DNA of 64,000 bases, taken from Adiantum capillus-veneris. Taxonomy: Eukaryota > Streptophyta > Polypodiopsida > Polypodiales > Pteridaceae. Below are positions 30,629-42,046 of the stretch, in pieces; within the stretch, counting starts at the first letter, position 1, and each line of letters opens with the position of its first letter. The position numbers were made by a program, and so were the translations under genes. The stretch is taken from assembly GCA_014529385.2 (NCBI GenBank), contig CM043944.1, positions 171,181,240 to 171,245,239 on the forward strand, in the 5' to 3' direction. The notes under the pieces were generated by a model. The model had not been told where the DNA came from, did not search any database, and worked only from the letters and a program-made list of their open reading frames with translations.

Positions 30629-30748
30629 ATGGGAGGAGCTTCGTCCAAAGCAGCTGCTACACGCAGAGCTACTGCGAGGGAACCGTCAACAAGTGCAGTC
30701 TCTCACAAGTACTCTTTCATTGGGGACAACTTTCGAAGCATTGAAGAG
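30629..30748 (+). CDS. Candidate first exon of an RGLG-type RING E3 ubiquitin ligase
   Basis: Forty codons starting MGGASSKAAATRR and ending HKYSFIGDNFRSIEE, then GAG|GT at 30748/30749 as a possible splice donor. RGLG proteins of plants (RING E3 ligases with a copine-type vWA domain) begin with an N-myristoylation signal MGxxxSK, a variable basic/Ser stretch, then (K/R)YS.I.DN..S...V before the vWA domain; all three parts are seen here in order. The vWA and RING exons are not in the window on the plus strand. Either the first intron is more than 33 kb and filled with the elements to the right, or this is a gene fragment. The donor GTCTCT opens directly into a TC microsatellite, which is weak. 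Family naming is from memory of the motif, not a search. Confidence 0.45.

Positions 30749-30749
<1 letters not shown>

Positions 30750-30821
<72 letters not shown>
30750..30821. repeat. Compound (TC)10(CA)n microsatellite
   Basis: TC run 30750-30770 and about 25 CA units 30771-30821, starting at the possible splice donor. Confidence 0.95.
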
Positions 30822-30899
30822 TTTGAAAGAGGCATTCATAAGAAAGCCAGTGCATCTCTGAGGTGATATCACCAACTTCGAGGCAAAACGTAAAGATTA

Positions 30900-32420
30900 A
30901 ACTTGAAAAATTGAAAAGGATCTGCAACCAAGCGAAGGCACATGCAGCCGTTCACATGGTCCAATAAGCCCAATATCTCACCCACATAAAGAACACCACA
31001 AATCGCTGTAAGGAGGGCGGTAGAATGCCAAAGGCCCAAAACCTTTTGTGAAAGACCATAGATGGGAATTGAAGCCGCATACATGCTGCTATGTGGCAAA
31101 GAAAACCTCTAATAATGGAGCAATCCCAGAGCAGGTCACTAACAGTCTCTTCCGCGGTTGAGCAACGGACACAACAGATATGACGTGCATTGAGAAAAGA
31201 GTTCACCGGGAGAACTTCAAGCAAGCATGGCCAGAGAAAAGATCGCTTCTTCAAAGGCAAGTGCCTCTTTCAAAGAGCAGAGAGTGGCTTCTTCCACCAG
31301 ATATCAAACTTGTGCATCGACCAAAGGGCATTGCAGTGGTCAGCAATCCAGGGCCGCGGTAGAAGAAGAGCATAAACGTGATGGGCAGACATAGCCTCAA
31401 AAGGTGTATCCTGAAAAAACCAGTCAGACATGCAAGCACCCTCAACCAAAGGTGGAATGGACAAAAAGTCAACCAGCATGTGCTGAAGCTCTCTCCAAAG
31501 CTGACGGTAATGCATACCAATCCGAAATGTCGAGCGGCAAGGGGAAACCAAAGAGTATAGTCTGCCTCATCAACCACATCACCAACTACTTAAACGCCAC
31601 GACGAGAGAAAGCATGCTTGCCGAGGCGAACGATCGGCCAAAGTAAGAGAGAATGCGTGACTCCAATGAAGACTTTCCAAACGAAGCGAATTCCCTTTCT
31701 GTTGGTGTCGACCACACCATGATTAATGAATTGTAACATCTTTCCATGCAGAAATCAAACTGGAAGTAAGAGGACATTCTGGAATGTGTCCATCCATCTT
31801 GCCAAACACGACCTCCCAGAGAGATGGTTGCCAATGACAGAAGGAGGAAGTGACGACATGTCGACACAGACAGACAAGCATAAGAGCCCAAGGTTGATTT
31901 TGTTGCACAAGAGTAGGCAACAACATAGCTTTCCTAGCAAGAACATGCCGCACAAGTCGAAGATATTGAGACCACCAAGGCGCTTGGAAGTACAAAGTTT
32001 CCTTAATCCTATTTACCACCAACTTTGCCAATATCTTGTAAACAACAGGCATCAAAGTAATTGGCCGCCAATGAGAAAATTGCTTGCAAAGTGCTTGGTG
32101 AGGCAACAATATAAGCTCTTTCCATGATATTGGCAAGTCTTGATTCTCCCATGTTGCATTCATCATAAAAAGCAAGGGCTCTTTAAGGAACTCCCAAAAG
32201 GAGAGGAAAAACTCCATGATAAGCCCATCCCACCCAGGAGATCGCCAACGGCCCAATGCAAGCAATGCACAATGCAATTTAGGATCAGTGAAAGATTCCT
32301 CAAGGCGTTGTCCATCCTGAGAAGAAATGATTGGTTGTACATGAGAGAGCGTTGTCTACATCTGCAGATCAACGTTTGCAGGGCCAGATCAGCCAACAAT
32401 TCCAGTCTCCTTTCCATCAG
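30900..32420 (-). pseudogene. LINE (L1-type) ORF2 fragment lacking the RT catalytic core
   Basis: The minus strand shows the N-terminal RT blocks of plant LINEs (LGRWRSPGWDGLIMEFFLSF, WRPITLMPVVYKILAKLVVN; 32277-31990) and, after a gap, the C-terminal part (HKFDIWWKKPLSAL, LKKRSFLW, LPVNSFLNARHI, CVRC with a following TAEETVSDLLWDC; 31350-31100), which is the zinc-binding domain found after LINE RT. The FADD box and the palm between them are absent, and several frameshifts are present. ORF2 makes the nick-and-copy enzyme of LINEs; this piece is dead. It starts abruptly beside family-H sequence at about 32420. No poly-A tail is clear; the 3' end approaches the CA microsatellite. Confidence 0.82.
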
Positions 32421-32560
32421 CGTTTTCAGCCCAACATGAGGAACGTTTTTTGTCACAAGACGGGCACCACGTGCCAATAGAAAAGAACAGACTGAACAAA
32501 CTTGGCGGAATTCCACCCCAGAGAATATTGGCCCCAAACCTTGGCGCCCCTTTCGGTATT

Positions 32561-34544
32561 TGTCGCAAACAGGAGCGCATAACAATATAAAATACATTCG
32601 GATAAATAGAATTTATCACTTATTACTGAAGCCAAAGGATATAGAGAGAAATGGATAGAGAGAGAGATAGAGAGTGAGAAGATTGACACAGTACTGGGAC
32701 CAGAAGATGGGCTGGTCCCCCCCCGTAATAGTATCTTTATTATTGAGGAGAAGTCTATACAAGCACTTGAACCAAACGTATTACCACGTTCGTTCTAGAA
32801 TAAGACTTGATGGTTCCCGGAAGCCTCAGCTTCCGATTCCTAGGCAAAACCCTATTCCAAGGAACTTCCGTTCCTTATTCCAAATCCTTGAGAACCAAGG
32901 TTCTCGCCTCTGGATCTCACCTTCCAGACTCGGGGCATGACATCCCTGCAACTCTTTTCTAACTCTGTTTCCAGAGTCCTCTTCCTGCAGATTAACTCTG
33001 CTTTCCTGGACACGAAGTCCTTCCCTTGGGAATTTCAACTTCCGGATCACATCTCGAGAGTCTACCTCTCTTCGATCCGTGGATCTGCTTCCCAAACTTG
33101 GGTACGAAACCCTTGGGCTGATCTGGCTCTAGTTCCTCAGAGCGCTTTTCTCCTGCAGAGGCTCATGCCTTCCTCTGCTCCTACTCCCTCACGAAGAGGA
33201 AGCACACGTGCAATCAAATACTTAGAGAGCATAACATGAAAATCGTACCTTCAAAGTCTTGACGCACGTAACGCAACTCGGTTCTCGAAAAAGCAATTCC
33301 CCGGAAGAGATCTCTACATAGAAAATCCTTTCTTCCAATCCTACACACAAAAGAGGTGTGTTCTTGGGTTCCTTCTCGTAAATCAGCCCCGTCTACGATG
33401 TTTATGGGCTGAAAATTGAGAAAAACAGCAGCTTGTCGCGATGGAAACATGCTCCGTAGGCACTTCTTCGTGAGGGAACTCGCGCATTGGGTCTTGGCAA
33501 CATCGGGTACAGTTGGGACAATCATGGGCATCACCGGCAAACGTCTTCTTTGCGGGTGAACTCTGCAGCAGCATCTCCTTGCAAAAACTGGTCCTCCCTC
33601 TGAGTGAGGGCATGTGATGCTTTTATAGTTCCTAGCCATGGGAACGAATAGCTACTCGCGTAGAGATCACGATCGTTTTTTTTTTTTCATTTTTTTTTCA
33701 TTTTTTTTTCGCTGTTCTGCCAGAAAAAGAGAGAGAGAAAACACTGGCTGATCTGTGGCCTTATTTATCAGATGGCTGGCCACTTATTAAATGGGCGGTC
33801 GGCATATTTTAAAAATAGTATGAATCTGTCCAAAAACTCAATAAAACCTTATAAGTTAAAAACAGTGCTTTCACAACACTTCCCAGGCGTCCCTGGATGC
33901 AATCACACGCACAGTTGCAATGCAGACATCGACTTCCTCGCGGGAAAGCATTTGCTTTCCTGAAAAGCAATCCCGCTTTCTCAGAAAGCATCTGTTTTTC
34001 CTCAAAGTTTCCTCTGAACCCATCTTCATTCAAGTGCTTGCTTTTCCTTGTACACAATTCTAACACAGTTCGGAATTTCCTCTCGACTATGGATATCCCC
34101 TTTCCGATGCACGCGTCACCCACCTTGTGACGCATCAGGAATACCCATCACCTAGTCCTTTCCTACCGAACTTACGGTACAACCTCCTTCGCGATGCTCT
34201 ATGTCACCCATCCTATGACGCATCAGAGATGTCCGTTCCCGGATGGTCGGATACTTCTTTCCGATGCTTCCTGTCACCCATCCAATGTGACGCATCAGAA
34301 GCACCCGTTCCTGGTGGCCTTAAAGATATTCCCTTTCACAGTGCTCCTGTCATTACTTTGAATGACGCACTAGGAATACTCCGTACTCGGATGTCTCTAG
34401 TGAGAAAAACCCTCTCATTAAAATTCCAATAATTCAGTTAGAATTATTTTTCCTTGATGTTCCAAGCGAGAAAACCCTCTCACTTATAAATCCAATAATT
34501 CATTTAGAATTATTTTTCTGTCAGATAAAGCCAATTTAGCAACA
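32561..34544 (-). mobile_element. Left (3') LTR of element X
   Basis: 1984 bp, TGTCGCAAACAGG to TTTAGCAACA. Contains poly-T runs (about 33676-33710) and four TGTCA...TGACGCA units at 34108-34390. It is the complete version; the right LTR lacks the part equal to about 33087-33604. Confidence 0.85.
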
Positions 34545-34556
34545 TCCCTCTCACTT
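34545..34556 (-). promoter_or_regulatory. Polypurine tract of element X
   Basis: Minus strand AAGTGAGAGGGA directly before the LTR. Confidence 0.65.
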
Positions 34557-36739
34557 ATAAACAGTTGTCCTCAACTGTAGAGGTCCAACTGAACTGCCGG
34601 GAAGAAACCGGAAAAATTCCAAATGTTGCTCAATGGTGAGTTGAGCCGGTGCTTTCTCAGTAGAGAACTTAAAAATGAAATTAAACAAAAATTCAATAAT
34701 TCAATACTTACCTTACCGGATCATCTCTTTCCTCTAGTACCTCGAGGATATCCTTCACCTTTCATTAAACTTACGAGTCAGGTAAGAACTAGTCATTCGC
34801 GTCTTTCCAACAGATTGGAAGTTTCCTCATCCGAGAATCTGTTAACTCAATTCCACCTTCTCAATCCCGAGAAGAATAATCCTCCTAGAAATCAATCTAG
34901 GTCTTTGCCCTTGCACATAACCTTGCGCTATTAGTCCTGAGGATATTAAACCTCTTGTGTCCTCTCACATAGGGCATGTCGAGAGCATTAAGTTCATGTG
35001 AATCTTCCTATGGCAGACAAAGTGTGCTATCTTACCAAAGTAAGTTCTTATTCTGGAGCCTTTGCTTTGGGTAGGCCAATTGTTCTGATTCAAAGTTTCC
35101 TTATCCGAGACTCTGTTAACTTGATTCCGTCTTCTCAAATTCGAGAAGAATAATCTTCATAGAAATCAATCTAGGTATCTGTCCTTGCGCATAATCCTGC
35201 GCTGTTAGTCCAGAGGGTATTAAACCTCTTGTGTCCTCCCACATAGGGAATGCCCAAGTCATAGAGCATTAAGCTCGATGTCTTTCTTTCACAAACAAAG
35301 TTTGCGATCACCTTAGAGAAGGTTCTTGTTCCAGGCCGTCGCTCAACGTAGGCGGACGGTTCCAATCCGAAGATTCTTTGTGCACGGTGGCACTTCCTTC
35401 CAATCTTTTCCTCCTGCGAGTTATTACCACCAGCAGTGTTTTTTCGACGCCCATTAGCGTCTCTTCCTTACAAAATCATAAAAAATGATTCACCTTACGA
35501 GCATCAATGACGACTTGCAAAATCTCAGACAGATAGGATTTTAGCCATAACATTTTCTGAACGTACGTTCAAACCCGGTTCACAATAGAGTGAACCCTCT
35601 TTGATTCTCCTATATGTGGTTAAGGTAATTCTTACCATTTTAAAACGGTTGGCGACTTATATTCTTACGAACATAATAGTTTGAATTTATTCCAGCAGCG
35701 TGTAAATGCTACTTGACCTGCTCATGGAGAAACATATACCGCAACCAAAAGTTGCTACTGTAATAGTAAAAGCACATAGCGTACTCAATGATCAACGAGC
35801 CATCAAAAAACCTCTTCTCTGTAGAGAAACTCAAATTCTTTCTACCGAACACATCTCAAATAGAGATTATTGTGTCGGAACATCCTTGCGCGCAAAAAGG
35901 CACTCAAGAGAGTATAACAAACTCTCGTCCAGTTCCTTGGTATAGGTCTGCATCTTCGTGTGTTATCCATGTACTCAAAAGTGTACATAATTCTTAAGCT
36001 GTGTTAGAGTTTCGGTGAACCTAGGAAATTACCTTCCCTTCGTAAGATCTTTAGAGCGAAGACGCTCAACTTGACGATCCCTTGGCTCGACCTTAGAGCA
36101 AAACCCGCTCATCAAATAATCTAGGATTTCAATCCTTGGATTCCTCGAGCACAGGCCGTAGTCGTCGCTTTTTCCTTCCGTCGCAAAGAGAGTGTTCATT
36201 CACTTGTGTGAAAAGCACTACCATATCTTCCCTTACCGGGTAGGGGGTGTTGATTCATAAGATACTCAAGCTTAGTGAAAGCTTTTCTTGGTTGAAATCT
36301 TGGAATGGTTCCTTCCTTTCTGTCGTCCTACCCGCAATAGCAGGTAATTTGTTGGTGAACTACCGGATACGAAATCAATAGTTGACCTTCCGGATGGTTG
36401 AGCAAACCAATTCATTGCATAAAGCAATGTTTCAATTCAATTCTACTCTCATAAGCACTCGAGAGTGATCAGTCTTGGTTAGACACATACATATCTCGTG
36501 CATAAAAGCAATACGCAGTTTATGGGTTCCTCAAAGATTTAACTTTGATCAAAGACCTACCCTCTTACTTAAAGTTTGAGGGTCTTCCTTTCAAAAAACT
36601 CAGGAGTTGGATTGAATTCCCTTCCTCCAAACTTTCTCCGGATAGCAACATATCCTTCGAGGAGAGGTAACAAAAGTTCGTTGTTTTGGTGTTCAATGGT
36701 TCCCGTCCCACTGTGGGGATTTGGTTCTATGTACACTGA
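34557..36739 (-). other. Noncoding interior of element X
   Basis: About 2.2 kb without a recognisable pol domain on either strand. Two direct copies of a block with GAGAAGAATAAT...AATCAATCTAGGT...ATTAAACCTCTTGTGTCCTC lie at about 34810-34980 and 35100-35260. Confidence 0.55.
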
Positions 36740-37351
36740 GGTGTACACTTTCAGCTTTTATTGCTGACTCCACCATCTGCTGCAAAGTATCTTGCAAATG
36801 GGTTTACAAAATTCGGGCAAAAGTCCTTCGTTAAATTTGTTTATCTTTCCTTCCTCAGAGAGGATCAAGAGTGGAGCTACCTTGGCAAGAGTGAACCACT
36901 ACTTGCTTTGACTCACTCGTGTTCCTATTGGGCAAACCGATCCCAATCTTCTTGGATGCCTTCCGTAGAGGAAAAAAATTTGTCGGAAAATTTAGTCTTG
37001 AAAGTTTTGTTTTAAGTTCCTTGCAGAGCTTTGGTATACCACCAAGTACTTGCAATCCCCCTTGAGGTGTTTGGTTACTTGCCTCACCTTCGACGCTTTT
37101 CAGAAATTGCCGCTTGCAAAGGCAACTTCAAATTGTCGAATGAAAGCGTTAGCTTTTGGGACATTTTCCCATCCGTCAAAAGTATCAAACTTGACCGGAG
37201 TGTTCTGAGGTCTAAAGACCATCTTCATATCCTTCCCGGAATGACGGGATTTCTTGGCTATGGTTATGGATTGATGTTCATGGATATTTTTTGGAATGTG
37301 AAGGATCTCGAGCATTCCGCTCCTTGGATTCTCTAGGTTCTTGAGCATCAT
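36740..37351 (-). pseudogene. Gypsy gag relic in element X
   Basis: From 37351 the minus strand reads VKFDTFDGWENVPKANAFI, QFEVAFASGNF, TEASKVRQVTKHLKG and, after shifts, LQDTLQQMVESAIKAESV. The same order of motifs occurs in the gag of element J (VKFSTFNGFEDKAKALTFL) and family G (VKFFTFSRVKDRKKVLQFL), so all three belong to one Gypsy gag lineage. At least three frameshifts and several stops are present. No knuckle, protease or pol follows. Confidence 0.6.
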
Positions 37352-37544
37352 GCTCTTGTTGCCTTCTCAGAGAATCCCAAGTCTTGTGTCGACTTCTTGC
37401 AGAGAGAAATAAAAATTTCAACTCTGCGAGCTTTTTCCTGCAAGACTTAGGTTTCCGCCTGCTTACTTCTCTCTTGGCTTGTCATGGCTTCTTCCCGTAT
37501 CTTCCCAGAGTCGTCCTCCTTTACAGAGAAAGAGAGGAGACCAT

Positions 37545-37556
37545 GCTCTGATACCA
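37545..37556 (-). promoter_or_regulatory. Primer binding site of element X
   Basis: Minus strand TGGTATCAGAGC, exact iMet type, one base from the LTR end. Confidence 0.85.
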
Positions 37557-37557
37557 C

Positions 37558-39011
37558 TATCACAAACGGGAGCGCATAACACTATAAAATACATTCGGAT
37601 AAATAAAATTTATCACTGATTACTGAAGCCAATCGATATAGAGAGAAATGGATAGAGAGAGAGAGTGAGAAGATCGACACAGTACTGGGGACCAGAAGAT
37701 GGGCTGGTCCCCCCCCGTAATAGTATCTTTATTACTGAGGAGAAGTCTATACAAGCACTCGAACCGAATGTATTACCACGTTCGTTCTAGAATAAGACTT
37801 GATGGTTCCCGGAAGCCTCAGCTTTCGATTCCTAGGGCAAAACCCTATTCCAAGGAACTTCCGTTCCTTATTCCAAATCCTTGAGAACCAAGGTTCTCGC
37901 CTCTGGATCTCACCTTCCAGACTTGGGGCATGACATCCCTGCAACTCTTTTCTAACTCTGTTTCCAGAGTCCTCTTCCTGCAGATTAACTCCGCTTTCCT
38001 GGACACGAAGTCCTTCCCTTGGGAATTTCAACTTCCGGATCACATCTCGAGAGTCTACCTTTCTTCGATCCGTGGATGTGAGTGAGGGCATGTGATGCTT
38101 TTATAGTTCCTAGCCACGGGCACGAATAGCTGCTCGCGTAGAGATCGCGGTCTTTTTTTTTTTTCAACTTTTTTCATTTTTTTTTCGCTGTTCTGTCAGA
38201 AAAAGAGAGAGAGAAAACGCTGGCTGATCTATGGCCTTATTTATCAGATGGCTAGCCACTTATTAAATGGGCGGCCTGCATATTTTAAAAATAGTATGAA
38301 TCTGTCCAAAAACTCAATAAAACCTTATAAGTTAAAAACAGTGCTTTCACAACACTTCCCAGGTGTCCCTGGATGCAATCACACGCACAGTTGCAATGCA
38401 GACATCGACTTCCTCGCGGGAAAGCATCTGCTTTCCCGAAAAGCAATCCCGCTTTCTCAGAAAGCATCTGTTTTTCCTCAAAGTTTCCTATGAACCCATC
38501 TTCATTCAAGTGCTTGCTTTTCCTTGTGCACAATTCTAACACAGTTCGGAATTTCCTCTCGACTATTCATATCCCCTTTCCGATTCACCTGTCACCCACC
38601 TTGTGACGCATCAGGAATACCCATCACCTAGTCCTTTCCTACCGAACTTACGGTACAATCTCCTTCGTGATGCTCTATGTCACCCATCCTATGACGCATC
38701 AGAGATGTCCGTTCCCGGATGGTTGGATACTTCTTTCCGATGCTCCCTGTCACCCATCCGATGTGACGCATCAGAAGCACCCGTTCCTGGTGGCCTTACA
38801 GATAATCCCTTTCACAGTGCTCGTGTCATTACTTTGAATGACGCACTAGGAATACTCCGTACTCGGATGTCTCTAGTGAGAAAAACCCTCTCACTTAAAA
38901 TTCCAATAATTCATTTAGAATTATTTTTCCTTGATGTTCCAAGCTCTCACTTATAAATCCAATAATTCATTTAGAATTATTTTTCTGTCAGATAAAGCCA
39001 ATTTAGCAACA
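37558..39011 (-). mobile_element. Right (5') LTR of element X
   Basis: 1454 bp, matching the left LTR except for a deletion of about 520 bp and a small one near 38945. The terminal CA has become TA at the primer-binding side. Confidence 0.85.
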
Positions 39012-39016
39012 GTATT

Positions 39017-39514
39017 TCTTTATATTGCATCAACACAGTACAAGCCGGTACTCCAGACTCTGCACCTTCTCCAGGAAGCATGCCAGAGAATGAGCCCTTA
39101 GCACATATTAAAGGCCCTTTGCCTATGAAAAGCAGTTTACATGAAAAGCCTTCAAACTCAAAAGCTTCTGGTCCAAAAGCAATGCCAAAAAGCTGCTAGC
39201 GTAAATCACGGAATTCCGTACAACTACCATGTCAGCAATCAACGCAAATCGCGGAAATCCGTACAGCTTGCCACGTCAGCACTGTCAACGTAATTTTCGG
39301 AAATGTGCCACGTCATCAGTTCCACGCTGTGTGTGTAAGGGTCCAACTTTATTCTAGTCCTTTATGTCACTTGGGGCCCCATCAGGCGGGGTCCCCATAA
39401 GTTGGTAGGACTTCTTCTTCTGTTACTTCTTCTTCTTAGGGTTTAGGCCCCTTAGCCGGCATCTGTAAGTTTGCTCCATTCTTCAGGGCTTTGACACGTT
39501 AGCAGTTTGTGACA
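39017..39514 (-). mobile_element. Family-G old copy: remainder of its 3' LTR
   Basis: Matches the family-G LTR in reverse from GTATTTCTTTATATTGC to TTTGTGACA. With 32451-32560 it forms one LTR of about 610 bp. A polypurine tract (minus AAGAAGGGGAGA) lies at 39515-39526. Confidence 0.8.
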
Positions 39515-39526
39515 TCTCCCCTTCTT

Positions 39527-40305
39527 GAAAGAGAGTAATCATCCGCGATTACAACATATCTGTAAAAACAACTCAAGTTAGGTAAAAAATTTCCGAGGGT
39601 CATTTTGAGGGACAATCAGTTTGCTCTTGTTGTTAAGGAGTTAGCTTCTCCTTTCGGCTCTTTTGGTCAAGAAGTTGGCTTCTCCTCTCGTCCAGATCGG
39701 AACTCTTGATATTCCGGTGTAGTAAAATTAGCCATCACACCTAGACCGCACCGATCTTCCACGGGTGTCTTGATGCATGAAAATTACATACCCAGGCAAT
39801 CTCATCCAATTAGGAATATTCAGTGGTTGGCACATCACAATGCAACACAAATGCTCACATATGCATGTTACAAGACATAGAAACATAAAGCCGCCGATGA
39901 ACACTTCCCCCGCAAATAACCATCCGAGTCCGGGCCATGAGCCGTTCAACGATTCCCTCATCACTCCTCCCGTAAATAACCTAAAAAGGTCCGGGCCATG
40001 AGATATAGAGGCCTTTTACAACCAAACACCCCCTAGACCGCAGCCTGTGTCGTTTGGAGGTGCTAAGAGTAACCACTGCTCAAACTTCTTAATACTTCCC
40101 CCGTAATAACCATGCAGATCTGGGCCATGAGTAACAACAACTAATACTCTCTCTGCAAATAACCACAAGGGTCCGGGCCATGAGTAAAAACAACACTTTT
40201 CAATCATTCAATACTCCCTCCGCAAATAACCACAAAGGTCCGGGCCATGAGTATGAACAAGCATTCTCAAATATCATTTCCCGCTACTCCACCTAGGAGT
40301 AAAAT
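39527..40305 (-). other. Family-G old copy: internal 3' noncoding region
   Basis: Reverse match to about 42790-43590 of the young copy. Contains several units with AATAACCA...GGTCCGGGCCATGAG (39915-40250), the reverse of GCTCATGGCTCGGACC at 43083. No coding sequence. Confidence 0.7.
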
Positions 40306-40987
40306 TGTAACTGCTGACATGTCAAAGCCTAAAGAATGGAGCCAACTTACAGATGTGGCCGAGGGGCCTAAACTGTCACAAAGTGATGACGTGGCTGCCC
40401 GAGAGTAGAAACCCTAACCCTAATTTCTGCCAGAAACCCTAATTGCTGAAACCCTAATTTTGAAAACCCTAACCCTAAAACCTGCAAACCCTAATTTTGG
40501 AAACCCTAACCCTAAAACTTGCAAACCCTAATTCTAGAAACCCTAACCCTAAAATTGTAGAAACCCTAACCCTAACCCTAACCCTAAGGACAGCAATAAG
40601 ATTTCCGTGTTTTGCGTTGACTGATGACGTGGCAAGCTGTACAGATTTCCGTGATTTACGCTAGCAACTTTTGGCATTGCTTTGTGGACCTGAAGCTTTT
40701 GAGTTTTAAAAGCTTTTTACTGTAATTGCTAGGGTATGGGGCTAGGGCTCTCTGGCATGCTTCCTAGAGAAGGTGCAGAGTCTTGAGTACCGGCTTGTAC
40801 TGTGTTGATGCAATATAAAGAAATACCGAAAGGGGCGCCAAGGTTTGGGGCCAATACTCTCTGGGGTGGAATTCCGCCACTTGTGTCGCGTGTGGTCTCT
40901 CTCTCTTTCAGTTCAGTTGTTATTGAAGTGCTAAAAGTCTGTTTAGTTTGTTCTTTTCTATTGGCACGTGGTGCCCGTCTTGTGACA
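40306..40987 (+). mobile_element. 5' LTR of family-G young copy
   Basis: 682 bp, TGTAACTGCTGAC to GTCTTGTGACA. Has a telomere-like CCCTAA region (40409-40590), a TATA box TATAAA (40814-40819) and the shared AAATACCGAAAGGGG box right after it. Confidence 0.88.
40409..40590. repeat. Telomere-like CCCTAA array inside the LTR
   Basis: AACCCTAACCCTAA blocks separated by short linkers (ATTTTGGAA, CTTGCA), ending in four uninterrupted hexamers near 40563-40587. The unit is TTAGGG on the other strand. Confidence 0.9.
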
Positions 40988-40988
40988 G

Positions 40989-41000
40989 TGGTATCAGAGC
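40989..41000 (+). promoter_or_regulatory. Primer binding site of family-G young copy
   Basis: Exact TGGTATCAGAGC, one base after the LTR. Confidence 0.9.
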
Positions 41001-41314
41001 ATCAGGCATGTGCTTTTCTGAAAGCATACCGGTCTTACAAAAAAGCAGACAGATCTATTGATGGAATTTTATTTGAGGTATCTTCGCCCTCCGACCCGGA
41101 CTTATTAGCCACTCCCACCCTTACTTCATCGCTCATCGGGCGCGCTCCCGTCTTCACCGCAAGTGTCTTACAGGGCATAAGTCAATTAAGAACCCAATAC
41201 TTGGAATTCATGGATTCAGGAATATATTTGCAGTTTCTGCTCAACGAGCTTCACGACATTCTTTCGCTGCATCCTCAGCAGAATCTTTCGATTGTGCAAA
41301 GTTTTTAACAATTT

Positions 41315-42046
41315 TTGAACTACATGTTACCCTTCGATGCCCCAGGTGGTACCTCCTCCTCCGGCACCAGAAAGTACGAGAGCTTCCACCGGCAACCTTC
41401 TCAGCCATCTGTTCCGATTGGGGGAGTCTTCAGGAATATGGTGCAGCCAGTCAAATTTTTCACTTTTTCCCGGGTGAAAGATCGCAAGAAAGTATTGCAG
41501 TTCCTACAGCAATTCGACAACATCTATGCTTTGGGGAACTATACAGAAGAATCCAAGATTTCTTCAGCAGTGGGATTGCTTAAAGATAATGCTATGCAAT
41601 GGTGGAGTTCAATCGCGACACAACCGCATGCTCCAAGGACCTGGCAAGCTTTCAAGACAGTTTTTGCACGTAGTTACATGACTTCGATGTTTGAAGTCCG
41701 GATTTTGGCAGAGTGGGGCAACTTGAAAATGCTTGCCACCGAAACCATGGACGACTATAACCAAAGGTTTCTCGACGTGTACCTTCCGGTGTCCTTTAAG
41801 TTCATTCCCTTGGAGGACCAGTGCGAGCACTACACCATTGGACTACCATCACCATTGCAGGAATATTGTCTCTCCAAGCAAGTCTCTACCATGCAAGAGC
41901 TTATGGACCATGCCGCGGTCGGCTACAAGCTCATGAAAGGAAAGTTGGAGTTCACCACAGAAGAATGTCCGGCCACTAACCAGAACTCCGGGCAACAACG
42001 AACAAATTCTTGGGAATCCCGTGCAAACCTCAATGGCCTCGTTTGA
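41315..42046 (+). CDS. Gypsy gag, N-terminal and capsid part
   Basis: 243 codons. Residues 45-60 carry VKFFTFSRVKDRKKVLQFL, followed by LLKDNAMQWWSS and WQAFKTVFARSYM, the retrotransposon gag capsid signature, and METMDDYNQRFLDVYLPVSF-type helices. Gag builds the particle in which copies are made. The frame ends at 42046, where a one-base shift leads to the knuckle and protease frame that starts at 42010 and overlaps it by 37 bases. This could be a programmed shift or a mutation. The ATG at 41315 is the first in frame after a noncoding leader of about 310 bp; the adjacent frame at 40802-41308 is mostly LTR. Confidence 0.85.
   Translation: MNYMLPFDAPGGTSSSGTRKYESFHRQPSQPSVPIGGVFRNMVQPVKFFTFSRVKDRKKVLQFLQQFDNIYALGNYTEESKISSAVGLLKDNAMQWWSSIATQPHAPRTWQAFKTVFARSYMTSMFEVRILAEWGNLKMLATETMDDYNQRFLDVYLPVSFKFIPLEDQCEHYTIGLPSPLQEYCLSKQVSTMQELMDHAAVGYKLMKGKLEFTTEECPATNQNSGQQRTNSWESRANLNGLV

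Larger units (their letters stand above)
32561..39011 (-). mobile_element. Element X: non-autonomous Gypsy with very long LTRs
   Basis: 6451 bp with target duplication GTATT (32556-32560 and 39012-39016), inside the 3' LTR of the old family-G copy. LTRs of 1984 and 1454 bp enclose 3.0 kb with only a broken gag. Primer binding site at the right LTR fixes the orientation. The structure fits a LARD-like element moved by another element's proteins. Confidence 0.85.

Noticed and set aside
32163-32597. 144-codon minus ORF crossing 32451
   Set aside because: It joins LINE sequence to a family-G LTR across an insertion boundary and is not one protein.
40802-41308. 168-codon plus-strand ORF before family-G gag
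   Set aside because: It begins inside the LTR, crosses the primer binding site and has no domain; most likely chance, although a leader peptide cannot be excluded.
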